Origin: Ashinkailepas kermadecensis
Taxonomy: Eukaryota > Arthropoda > Thecostraca > Neolepadidae
Assembly: GCA_034440615.1 (NCBI GenBank)
Contig: JAOTOM010002665.1
Span: 49,221-113,220 of the forward strand
Direction: 5' to 3'
DNA length: 64,000 bases
Made by a program: the position numbers and the translations under genes. The notes below the pieces were generated by a model that saw nothing but the letters and a program-made list of their open reading frames with translations, made no database searches and was not told the DNA's origin. This document shows positions 22,326-34,507 of this stretch, one piece after another (position 1 is the first letter of the stretch; the number at the start of each line of letters is the position of its first letter).

Positions 22326-24400
22326 TAAGACATAAAGACATAGACATCAAAGATCAGTGCAACTATGAGCCACAAGGGCCCTTCTTCGTTGCACTTTGGA
22401 CGCTGAACCAGTTGCCCACCAAATCTGTCGATCAGCCCTCCCTGGAATACAGAAAAACAAGCCCCCTATTCTTATAATGATTGTCTATGCCGTTTTTAAA
22501 GATGTTCAGTGTGTTGCTACTGACAATGGTTCCTGGCAGCTGGTTCCAGTGTTCTACTACCCTGTTGGTGAAGAAGAACTGTCTTAACCTTGTCCTGCTG
22601 TGATTAACTTTAATTTTGAATTGATGATCTCTAATTGCATCATTTCTGTTAAATTCAAACATTTCCCTGAGATATCCCTGTTCCTGACCATGAACAAGTT
22701 TAAAAACCTCGATGAGATCTCCTCTCAGCCTTCTATATCTAAGTGAAAACATATTCAATTTCTTCAATCTTTCCTCATATGCCAGGTTGCCTATACCATT
22801 AACCATTTTTGTTGCCCTCTTTTGTACTCTCTCTAAAAGCCAACAATCTTTATCATAACTAGGGAACCAAGCTCGGACACAGTATTCCAAATGTGGCCTG
22901 ACATATGCACAGTAAAGCTTCCTGATGACCTCCTGACTTTTGTATGACACGTTCCTCTGTATTGCCCCAAGCATTCTTAGTGCCTTCTTCCTGGCTTCTT
23001 TGGTCTGTCCTGATGCCCCCAATTTTGTGTTCAAAATAACACCTAAGTCCTTCTCCTGCTGAGTCACAGATAGTACTTGGCCACCCATCAAGTATGGAGC
23101 CTTCATATGCCGCCTACCTACATGCATGACTTTGCACTTATCAAAATTAAACTTCATTTGCCATTTTTCGGACCACTTCACAAGCTCGTCTAAGTCTTTC
23201 TGCAGCAAAACCTGCTCATTGTGCCCTGTTATTGCCCTAAAGATCTTCAAATCATCCGCAAATTTCAAAACCTTACTGCTTAGGCCACATTCAATGCTAT
23301 TCACATATATAATGAACAATAGGGGCCCCAGTACCGACCCCTGGGAGACTCCACTAAGACCATTTTGCCATGATGACTTTGTACCATTTAGCATCACTCT
23401 CTGCTGTCTATCTGAAAGCCACAACTCTATCCATTTTAGGATGCTACCTGCAATACCATGGACCTGAAGCTGCATTATTAACCGTTTATGGGGTACCTTG
23501 TCAAAGGCTTTACTAAAGTCAAGATATGCTACATCAACCTGATTTCCCTGATCAAATTGTTCTGTAGCAACATTCAAAAGTCCAAGAGATTTGCGAGACA
23601 CGATCGCCATTTTCTAAACCCATGTTGAGTATCTTGAATCAATCTGTTTCCTTCCAGAAAATTAACTATTCTATCCTTGATAATTGATTCGAGTACCTTG
23701 CAGACTAGGGATGTGAGGCTTACTGGCCTATAGTTTTCAACTTTCCCTCTTTCTCCTTTTTGAAAATAGGAACTACATTTGCTCTTTTCCAATCTGCTGG
23801 AATTTCATTTTGTGAAACTGATCTACAAAATATTATACTAAGTGGAATTGCCAGTTCCTTTTCAGCTTCCCGCAATACCCTAGCATAAATTCCATCAGGT
23901 CCTGCTGCCTTGTTTGGCTTTATTGTTCTGATATAATTGGAAACAACATCACTATCAATGAAATCAACATCGTGTATCTGATCACCTGTCACTGAACTGT
24001 GGTTCACGGTTGGCAGATTAGTCACATCCTCCATTGTAAACACTGATTTAAACTGCTTGTTCAGCTCCTCAACCATCTCACCATCCTCACTCAATATAGT
24101 CCCATTTACTTCCAGTGGACCAATTGGGCTTGAAACTTTATTTAGCCTGTAGAAACTAAATAACTTTTTACTATCCCCATTACAGTTCCTAGCCAAATCC
24201 AATTATTTTGCTCGCTTTGCTGCTCTGGTTTTCTGCTTCACAGCATCTCTAGCTTTTTGATACGACCTTAGATTTACGATATTTGAAGCTTCCTTAAATA
24301 CTCTAAATGCATCTTTCTTAGCCTTAATTGCTTTCCTCAAATCTGGTGTAAGCCATGCTGGCTTTCCTACTCTTCTTTTGCGCGTTTGCTTTTGGGGGAC
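22326..24400 (-). mobile_element. LINE (CR1/Jockey-like non-LTR retrotransposon), 5'-truncated
   Basis: Encodes part of a non-LTR reverse transcriptase on the minus strand. The order is a linker domain (KPAWLTPDLRKAIKAKKD), RT start (IKPNKAAGPDGIYARVL, then ADWKRANVVPIFKK), VAYLDFSKAFDKVPHKRL, SGVSQGSVLGPLLF, the catalytic FADDLKIFR, and thumb sequences (EEKDLGVILNTKL-like, then RPHLEYCVRAW). The frame is broken near 24203 (stop) and shifts near 23740 and 23600. There is no endonuclease domain, so the 5' end is lost. It sits inside the DNA transposon copy A. The 3' end has an ATAAGACATAAAGACATAG tail. Confidence 0.85.
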
Positions 24401-24955
24401 TATATCTATAAAAGTAGTCGAGTATGACATCAGAAAGCAACTGATTTTATGTCGGTTTATTTGAGACCATTGTAAATTTATTCGGTAATGTAGAACATCT
24501 GATGTACAACTTAAAGGAATACAATATGATAACTTGGGACACAAATTCTGGAATTCAGTGAAAAGTGACAGGGTTAAACCTTCATGGAAGTTATTCAAGA
24601 TGACATAAAAATGTAGCACGTTCGATGTTCGTTTAGTTCAGAACATTGGAAATTGTCAGCACATCACGCAGAAGATGTATGACTCGTTTATATTACAAGA
24701 TGTTGAGTGGCCAGTTGCTCCCATTTCACTTTAAGGGATAAGTGACAGGGTAAAATGATTTGATAATAAAACGAACTACACATCATAAGAGAGCTGTTTC
24801 AATGTTGTTCAACTTTGGTCATTGGAAATTTCTTGCACCTCCTCTAGAAACTAGAATATAGCATTAATCATAGCAAGCCCACTCTGGTGGTGTTCCTTCA
24901 TACACCCACCACCAGAGCAGCGCCACCGGTATTATGTTCGTTCATGATGCTTAAC

Positions 24956-27326
24956 GGGCTTCGTTGAGTCATTACACTTGAAATATGCACGCACAATGGG
25001 TTGGTGGCCGTGTCATCCGCATATCAACATAACATCCGCATATCAACATGACATTTACCACGGCCAGAGGTGAATGTGATGATATGGCAGTGCGGACATT
25101 TGCATTGCCTGCAATGTGAAGCACTGTGTTGTCAGTGCTGAAATTAGGCTTATGTTTACCGCTTGGTGGATCAATTTATGCATTCCATGCCTTTCGAACC
25201 ATAGACGGTCATTACTGGGCTCAATGGTCAAGGTCGTTCTAGGTCAACTAAGAAGCATGTATATTTCAGAATTCATTTGGCAGATTCGGATGGAATAAGA
25301 GCTGTTGAGATCTACGATTGAAATAAATTAATATTTTTGTTAAAGCAGTGATTTCAGGTCAGATGCCAGGCAAGATTGGACCAGACCAGGTCAGTTGAAA
25401 TGCTGACAGCTTTTCTTTCATGTCTCAATCAGTGGTTGCTGTGGGTAATAAATATAAATCTGGGCGAAGAAGTGTCTCGAATAATAGTTCATACCGTCCT
25501 AGAGACACCATAGACTACCCGTGGTCATATAAGGCCAATGACCTGGGTTAATGAGGTTATCTGACCTAGAGCAAGGCAGGCTCGTATATCCGTAAATTCC
25601 TCTAAATGCCATTTTAGCATAAAGCAAGGTGCCATCCAGAGTGTTATGTTCATCCCTGCCTTTGTTTCCTCCCGGCGGCGGACACTTTCGACGGCACGAC
25701 ATTAGTTCATTTTGAGTCCCTAAACCGACACCTGGCCTGATATTGATCAGAAACTTTGGACACCAGTACACCATGATGTGCCCTATAACATGTATGCCCG
25801 TTTTTACAACTTTTGTTTAGAAGGTGACATTAGGGCGAAACATAACTTCTAAGCTATACGTGTTGCGTGACCTCGTGCCCTGACCTGAGCTGACCTAAGC
25901 TATGTTTTGTGGACTATTGGACACACACTGATGTAGTCTTGCCATCCTCTATTTATTCATTTCCGCGGGATAAAATATACAATATCGTCAGTCAAGATGT
26001 TCAAATTCAAAGGAGAGTGATTCACTGCTGACGTAAAAGTGATGTAATTATGTTGAATTATAACGTTTCCTTTTAACTACTTGTGTCAAATAACAATGGC
26101 GGATAAACGTATGTGTGTGTGGGGGGAAGGGGAGGGTACTGGGGGTATGTACCCACATGGAAGTTTGGCGCCATCCAGCCAAGACAAGGCGCTCTGGAAG
26201 ACTCCAGTGTACCCCTCCCCAAATTTTTCAGCCAGAGGTGCTCCTCCAGATACTTTCGCAGTGACGCCTCTCCGGACATGTGCCCTTTGACAATTCCTAG
26301 ATCCACCCCGTCAAATTAAAGTACCGAAGGTACCGGAAGCTTCAAGCTTCTATCTCGCTCGCGTGAGAAAATATTGAGAAAAAACCTTCAGTGGTTTGGA
26401 AATTAGCAACCCCAGTGCCCACGTGGGTGGCTCTTCGAACGACATATCGAAGTATCATTTGAGGAATCAGCGCCGTCATCGAATACAGGGCAGGTGTGAA
26501 TTTCGACGAAAAAAATGTCCACCATAATGTTCGAATCTTGAATATCTCGAACTTGAATACCTTGGAAACGATTGGATTCCTATTCAATATTTTTTTAATC
26601 ACGTCATCGATCACTTCATACCTGTGAATTTAGACGAAATCAAAATGCATAGTTTGCCCCATGTGATGTCAGAAATTTGACCTTGAATATCACGGGAACT
26701 GCTGAATTCCTTTTGAAATGAGCATCATTTTCTGAATCAGTGTCTTCGATCAGGGTTGCACCTAGGAACTGCCGTGGGGGCACTTGACTGGAGGAACGCC
26801 ACTGCGAAAATATCTGGAGAGGCTCCTCCAGTTGAAAATTAATTACATCGGGGTGGGGGTGCACTCGCGCACAATGAAGGGACGTCTTTTCCTCTCAGGA
26901 GAGGCGTCTTTTCGTTTCGAGGGGGAGCCTCTGGCTGAAACGTCCGTTCAGCGAGCGGTGGATGGGGGACACTCGAGCCTTCCCAGAAGATTCTCCTCCG
27001 GAGTGACGCACTTTCCATGGAGGGCGGGAACACATGCTCCTGGGTCAGCCCATGTCATCGATTGCATCATACGTGTGCATTTTGGCGAAATCAAAATAGT
27101 CTGCTCGGATGAAATCAGCATGCCGACCTTGAACATCTCGGAAACTATTATGTTGATATTAATACGAGTGCCGTTTTTGGAATCAGCGTCATCGACCACA
27201 TCGTATGCATCAGTTTGAGAGACATCAAAGTAGTCAGTTTAAGTCTTCGAATAACCGATTGGTGGAACACCGAGTTAAGTAGATCAACTCCACTCTACCG
27301 GCTCGGACGAGGCGCTGTCCATCTAG
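24956..27326. other. Intergenic with dispersed repeat fragments
   Basis: AGGTCA-rich stretches (about 25220-25400). Two blocks (about 26150-26280 and 26770-27020) share GGAGGnACGCC and CTCCAG motifs with 3060-3330 and 19850-20000, so a decayed MITE family is likely. No gene seen. Confidence 0.4.
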
Positions 27327-27689
27327 TGTGGCCTCGAGAACTACGTCACGCCGCTGGACGCCAGCCACCTGGGTGCCTGGGGCGACGGCGGCGGCACCAG
27401 CGCGACAGCAAACGCGCAATGTGGAACTCCTCTACCGGCGGTGCGACGGCAGCGCGGCGAGCCGTCGCGAGGCGAGCAGCTGTCGGTGTCGCTGCGGCTC
27501 GAGGTGCAGAACGACAACGGGACGTACCCGATAGGCGGCCGGCCGGCTGGACGATCGATGGGCCTCGTGGAGGCGACCACCTGCCACCCAGTCGACCGGA
27601 TGCAGTGGGTATCAGAGGGCTGCCGCACCGAAGCGGATTCTGGCAGAATCCTCTCCCAACAGAATCATTCTGCCAACTATGATCTCTGA
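27327..27689 (+). CDS. Candidate GC-rich coding exon, unrecognised
   Basis: An isolated GC-rich island open for 120 codons. It starts CGLENYVTPLDASHLGAWGD and later reads LSVSLRLEVQNDNGTYPIGG, then stops at TGA. The compositional contrast and the lack of repeats suggest an exon, perhaps frame-damaged. No family is recognised. Other frames are also open, so evidence is weak. Confidence 0.2.
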   Translation, partial: CGLENYVTPLDASHLGAWGDGGGTSATANAQCGTPLPAVRRQRGEPSRGEQLSVSLRLEVQNDNGTYPIGGRPAGRSMGLVEATTCHPVDRMQWVSEGCRTEADSGRILSQQNHSANYDL

Positions 27690-30572
27690 AATTACTGATG
27701 CAAGAAGCATACCGTCTTAAGGGGATTACGACTGTCGTAAGCTATCCAAAGTATAAATTTGATGGCCTTAGATAAATACCTTCAGGGCTAAATGAGGTCG
27801 AGATCGGTTGACACTCCGCACCTCCGCGCCACCCTGCCGACGGAACCTTTGTGACCTTGAACGCTAGGCGGCCGGTCGGTCGACTTTGCACCCCCGCATA
27901 TATTATATTTAGCAACGGATTTGAAACAATGCTTGCGCATATGATGCGCCCATGAATTTGCACCGAAGTCATCAGATTTCATCGCAATATTCTGGCTCGT
28001 TTATGAGATATTGTAAAAAGCAGGAGGGATGGACGGATGTTCCCCTTCCCTCCGGTGGGAGTGCAGACCCAAGATACCTTTACTTTGAAGGTACCTCAAG
28101 CTCAGTCTTCAAGCCTCGATGACGTCATAGGGTTTTTCCTTTCACGCCGCATAAATTGGTAGCATCTTGCAAGCTTCAGTTTCGGGGGTCGTACTAGAAA
28201 CTGGATAGAATCCGTGACGTCGATGCTGACCTCACCTCGTGTGTGACGTTCAGCAGAAATGCTGGCAGGAGAGAGGGCAGGCTCACGAACAGGATGTGTT
28301 GGGAAGAACAGTTACGTTTATGCCGCAGCTCAGACAACAAAAACCGCTTTCTTGTTGATATGATATACAGGTTCAATTATTATTAAGGAAGTGGGTAGGT
28401 AGGTAGGTATGTTTCCGCCTGTTTATTAGTAGAAAGAAGGCTACCTAATATTGGAATATTCACAAATACACCCACCAATGTTGATGCACCATAAGTATGG
28501 TGTAACTTTGTTGTTTATGCACCATACATGTGGTATGAATGCTTGAACAGGACAAATGCTTGCATTTTTGTTGAATGGATTGTATTGGATTTACATCTCA
28601 TTTTAGATAACTCCACATGCTTGGTGTGTGCTTAGCATGCTGGTTCCATATGCACCATTTGCATATTGAAATGTGTGATTTTGATGTTAAATTGATACAT
28701 TTATTTTATTACTGGTCTGGTAAGAAATTAACATTACTGGTTTAGTTAAAACATTACTGGTCTGTGTAAGAAATTGCTTTTGTGTTCAAGACATTGCTTG
28801 CCCTGGATAAGAAAGTGCACTGAAGTACATATGCTTGATTGCATCACATCTACTGATGTTTTATTAGATGTGTAGAATATGCTTTAAGATCTTGCTAATA
28901 TTCTTCATTCTTGGAAATTATTATTCAGAACTTATCATATGTAAACTACATATTCAATAAATATTCCTTTCATGATTAGCCAGACTGCAGTGTGGCACTT
29001 TCAACAAGATCTTGTTCGGGCAGGGTGGGAGGCCAAAGGTGTGGCTGGTACAGCAATTGGTGCAGCAACAGGTTCCTGGTGTGGACATTGGACAGTCCTG
29101 AACCCTGACAGCAATGTCGATATAGCCTATGTCTGCAATCTGTATCATTATTTGAACTTTAAACAACATTGAATACAATTTGTCACATATGTTTGGTTCA
29201 ATTAAGGATATCAATAGTGGCCAGCCGACGTCAGACTGATGTCCAACATTTCACTCCCCAGCCGATAGCGGGCCCCTAGCGCCCAGACATCAGCCTGATG
29301 TCGGCTACATGTCGGCTGGGTGTCGGTTGCATGTCAGCATTGGCGGACATTCCACTCCCTAGCTGACCGAGGACCGCTGTCAGCATGTTCACTGGGAGGT
29401 TATTGGATGTGGTCAGGTATACTCCCGAGTACGACATTTCCGACAAAGGAAACCTTGATGCTGTCTTACCCAGATTGATGAATGTGTGTTTCAATGCTGG
29501 ATGAAAGGGGCTGAGTGGTGTCTTTGCATGGTACCATCAAAACTACATATAGAAGACCATGACACCATGGCTGGAGATCTTGGGTCGGTTGTAGGGGTCG
29601 GAACCCCTGGTTTCGTACCTTGGTAATGTTGGCTCTTGCATAGTTACCAGCTTATTGTAGCCTAAGAATTTGTTCCTTTGATTTATCTGGGCTCAAAAAT
29701 ATCACAACCATATGCATCCAAACTTGAACTGGAAAATACCTACATCTCCCCATTATCAAGCACCATGACGTTGATGGCTCAAAGCAACATGGCGCGTGCT
29801 GTATGAACGTGTTCACCACAATTGCTGCTAATGCTAGTAACGTCACACAGATCCTGCAGATTTCATCTGAATTTTTGTTCTCGCAGGATCTGGATGTTTT
29901 TCCAGTTCCTGTGAGGTTTGAATGGTGAATTGGCAGATCTGATCCAAAAGTTTGATGTGACAGACAATTTTTGACAGTATCCGAGCTCCAAATGCACCCT
30001 TCGTCAACCACTTTGTGAGACTCATTTTGGCGTTACAGGGTAGCACAGGATTTGAGATGGTGAAGTTCTCAAGTTTACCGATGGTTCCTGTTTGTTCAAT
30101 GATCCAACTGTTCTTTCACAAAGATTTTAGTTGAAAAATGCACAGTCAGTACCTTCAATTAAGTTATGTATGTAGTGCTTCAACTACATGGAATTCGTTG
30201 CTATAATACATTTACAAAATATTGTTGCTGATTTGTCCTTCCTCTCATATCTACCAATGTGTCTGTTTTTGGACATTATGTCTTGTTCTTGTTAAGTGTG
30301 TTTCATTATCAGGTACCCACTCGTGCACATATCCGCATAAATATCCGAGATCAACTAGATGGTTTTGTCAAAGAATGTATCTTGTCTATCACTGTCACTT
30401 TGAATTCAGTAGCTAATGTCTTCTGGTGGATCCACAAGTATATCTTCCCCCAATAAATGATTAAGGACATGATGAGGCGATATTGATGATGCGGACAATT
30501 TGACAGCAATGCATGGAGTTTGATTTCGTTTGCTATATGCGTGTCCGACCACGTGTGCGACACTGTTGCCAG
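27690..30572. other. No gene seen upstream of the ZNF598 exons
   Basis: AT-leaning sequence with a GTAG run near 28390-28410 and a C/G-rich inverted-looking block at 29220-29400 (GCCTGATGTCGGCTACATGT repeats). The RING-encoding exons expected upstream of the ZNF598 zinc fingers were not found here. Confidence 0.4.
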
Positions 30573-30688
30573 GTGTTCACCTCGGAGCGCAAACTGTACA
30601 CCCGAGATACGCTGGCATTGCATCGTCGGAAGGGCGACCCGGACGACTTCCATCGCGGTCACCCGCTCTGCGAGTTCTGCGAGAAACG
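30573..30688 (+). CDS. ZNF598: ZNF598 exon a (finger-preceding region and first C-pair)
   Basis: Acceptor GTTGCCAG, then VFTSERKLYTRDTLALHRRK and GDPDDFHRGHPLCEFCEKR. This matches the family block that in vertebrates reads FTYERKWYSRKDLARH and GDPDD. The donor ACG|GTACTT leaves two bases (CG), which pair with C from the next exon to give Arg. Later GT sites break the frame. Confidence 0.85.
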
Positions 30689-33600
30689 GTACTTCTATCC
30701 GGCGCCGGTAGATGGCGATAGCGGCACGTGGGTCAGTGGGATCTTGTTTGGATTGTGAGGTGTTTAGATCTATGCTTGTCAGATACTGGATATTTTTACC
30801 CACACAGGAAGGAGAACGTCTGTTATGGATGCTTTCAGTATTCTAATTTCCTTTCAGCGACACTTGGCAAATTTCAAAAAGCTGTGTGGTACCTTCAGTG
30901 TTCTTTTTATTCGTTGCTTGACTGAAACCAGTTTTTTCTTTTAGTATCCCCTTTATTTCATCAGTCGTCCAGTTACGCATTTACACCGTTCTTCATCAGA
31001 ACTGTTGGCCATAGCCCACACAAGGCAGTTATATAAATTTATGGACGTTTAGTTTTATTAACTGAAAGTGACATGACAATGTTGAAAACATGCACACGGT
31101 GGTCACTGGGCAGGCATTTTTGTGCTAAGTAAGCTCCGACGTTCTTTTTCTTGGTAATGCAACCGGATCATTCTGTGAAGGTGCCATTCACTGGCATATT
31201 TTCTTGTACACCAGTCACTCAGTGGGCCTTGTTCGCCATAGTGCTGCTGTTGTGCTATGGTGAGTCTGGGGACGGGAGCATGGCACGGCTTGACTTGGCC
31301 ACACGGGCCTCCTGAGACGCGGCCGCAACACTGTGCTGTCGCCTCCCAGGAGTGAGGGCACGACTGGTCTAGGGGTAAGATGCTCGTCTCACAATCGAAA
31401 GATTGTGGGTTCGAGTCTCACCTGTCACTACTCTTCGCCCGCGACCAATCGGCGTGAAAGATTGGCGACGCTATATGGCTCAACGGTCGACGTGTCGTAA
31501 AACCAATAACCAACCAATAACCAACCAACGAACCTCCCAGGAGTTGACCTGCTGCCACAGTGTTAAAGTAATGATTTGTCGTTAGGTGTGAGATATCGAA
31601 ACGAGTAGGGGAGGATGTCGAAATCGCCATGGAAATAATGCTGCTTAAAATACTTTGCTCCTTGAAACCCAGTTTTGAGACAATTGCATGCATATAACTA
31701 CCCATTTTCCATGGTTTGAGAGGTAACTAATTTGGGGATATCGACATCAACGATTACGATACAAACATCTATACTATAAACGTTTATTGCATACCATAGT
31801 ACTTCATAGGTAATCCCTTCACCTGGAATTTCACTAGGAATTGTTCATCATCACAATCCCGGATCCGTTATGGTGAGCATAAGCATGATACGTATCAACG
31901 GGATACTATTAGAAACGAGGCATGACAACCTCACAGGCACGCACCGAAAGGCACGATGTCGATACTTATTTGGGAGGGATGTCGATTGAGCGTTCAGTAA
32001 GTGGTATATACCGCCCTATTTCACGAATAATTTATCACTGTGTTGCCATCGTGACCTCGCTGTGCACTCGCTGGTGCAGCCAAGTACTCGTGTGCGACTG
32101 GGTCGTACGGTTGACATGTGCGCACAGTGTTAACATACTGATACCTCGTTAGGTGTGAGAGGTCGAAACGAGTACAGTAGGATGTCGAAATCGCCATGCA
32201 ACTAATGTTATGAAAATATGTTAGGTCCTGCATACCCAGTTTAGAGACAATTGTGTACATATCACTGTTCCTGCTTTGCGTGTTTGGGAGGTACCTAAGT
32301 TGGGGACACCGCTATGAACGATACAAACACCTATGCTATAAACTGGCATTGTATAACATAGCACATGGTCGCTACATGACCAATGAAGTCGATGCGCCCT
32401 AAAGCCCAAATAACTAACTAACATAACATAGCACCTCATATGAAATGCCTTGACCTAGAATTGCGATACGGGATGTTCGTTATCTCGATACCGGGTCTGT
32501 TATGGTGAGCATAAGCATGATGCTTGTAAACGGGATGCAGTTAGAAACGATAAATGAACCGTGTGCGCACCTCCTACACGTGCTCCTCGGTTGCTGATGC
32601 GAATCTTTGCACTTGCTCGACCGTTTTGCAGTGTTAAAATAATGTTTTTTCGTTAGGTGTGAGATGTCGATACTAGTACAGTAGGATGTAGAAACCTGCC
32701 ATGGAAGCGTGTCAATTAAAATATCGTTTGCCCTTCAAGTTCCATTTGAGCCAACAGTGTACACATCAGTGCACGTTTTTAGTCTAATTTTGGAGATACC
32801 TAATATATGGATACCTATGTTGGCGATAACGATTGCAATGCCATGTTATCAACAGATCGCATTGTTTAACACACCACGTCATAGATAATCTCTGTGTTTG
32901 GAATTGTGTCACGAGATGCTTGTGTAATCAATCCTTAATGGTGAGCACAAGTATGCTATTTATACGCGAAATACTCTTAGGAACGTGTCAAGGAGACCTC
33001 ATAGGCACACATCAACAAGCACGATGCCGATACGTCCTTGGAAAAGATGTCCATTCAGTGCTCAGAAAGTGGTATATTCCACCCTATTTCACGAATAATT
33101 TATACTGCCGTTTTGTCAGTGACGTGTAATCACTGAGTGCTTGCCTTGACCGGCGTGTGCGAGTTCCGGCAGACCGTTTCACCGGGGTGTGCGGGTTCTG
33201 GCAGGCCCTTTGACCCGGTGTGCGGGTTCCCGCAGACCGTTTGACCTGGCATGCAGGGTCTGACAGACCATTTGGCCAGGATGTGCAGGTTCTGACAGAC
33301 CATTCGATCGGGGCGTGCGAGATCTGGCAGACCGTTTGAGTGGGGTGTGCGGACTCGGGCAGACGTGTTTTGACCGGGTGTTCGGCTTCCAGCATGTACA
33401 TGGACAACGACGAGCTGTTCATGCATCTGCGCCGCAAACATTTCTATTGTCACCTGTGTGAAACGACCGGCAAGCAGCTCTTCTACGAGTGAGCGACCCT
33501 GTTTACCCGACCCGGCCTGATCCGATGACCCAACCCGGCCTGATCCGATGACCCGACCCGGCCTGATCCGATGACCCGACCCGGCCTGATCCGATGACCC

Positions 33601-34426
33601 GATTTAACGTAGACTCGCCTTTTTTGTCAGCCGAGCCCCGGCAGACCGCCACAAGTGATTCGTTTGCAAGTGTCGTGAATGGAGTTGGGCTGACTGTACC
33701 AAGCCACTCATGGGGAGACTTGGTTTTGCCTGGTGGACACTTTTCTTTGTATTACAATATCTGTCCTGGTTTGCTGTTCCTTCACAAGATGTTAGGGAAT
33801 CGAACTGGGTGGCCTGATCTGGAAACTGTTTGTTCAGGTCTTGACATATTGAGATGTGACGTGTTTTGTGTCCAGTCAAGCTAGACATACCTGCACGTAG
33901 TCTGCTCTTTCCTTTGTGTTGGTCGTGGTGATCGTTGAAGAGTGACCGAGTTATGCGTTCTCAAGGTTTCGCGCCGGGTGAGAGCAGTTCAACAAAATGG
34001 TGCTTCTAGCTTGGTTGTTAGAGTCACCTTTAATGCGATGCAAAGGATGGGTTCCCCGTGTCTTACATATCGGTTTGCAATCGCCCGGTCGGAAGTTCAG
34101 GAGGGCTGCTTAGTAGGCAGAGCAACACCAAAGCAGTGCCTGTCGGTGTGCCGATGGTGTGTGTCCACCAAGAGCAGTCTCGGGAGGCGAGAGGACCCGA
34201 ACTCGCGATTCCGACATCGCCCTCTCCTGAGACCGGGGACAGCATTTGACATCTCAGTCACACACACACACACACACCATATCCCATATGAGTGTTCACT
34301 TCTGGCAAGAACAAAGAGAGTGCCGGGTTTTTGTTTGCATTGCATTGTCATGGAATACCTATTGACGATCTTTGTCAATCTACGCTAACCTCTTTTCCTA
34401 GTAGGTGTATACTATATATATGTATA

Positions 34427-34507
<81 letters not shown>

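Larger units (their letters stand above)
20570..24955. mobile_element. Non-autonomous DNA transposon, copy A, with two nested insertions
   Basis: Three segments (20570-20981, 21947-22325 and 24401-24955) are colinear with 49695-51365. They are separated here by a TTAA-flanked insertion and a LINE. The ends are inverted: GTTAGGCGTCAGACAC at the left, and the complement of the right end reads CGTTAAGCATCATGAACG. No transposase is present. The short open frames have no motifs. Confidence 0.7.

Noticed and set aside
28954..29214. Overlapping short frames with cysteines (CCCTNCC)
   Set aside because: No splice sites, no family, and comparable frames occur on both strands.
30259..30456. 65-codon frame just upstream of ZNF598 exon a as an upstream exon
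   Set aside because: Does not resemble the RING or the pre-finger region of the family and has no suitable donor.
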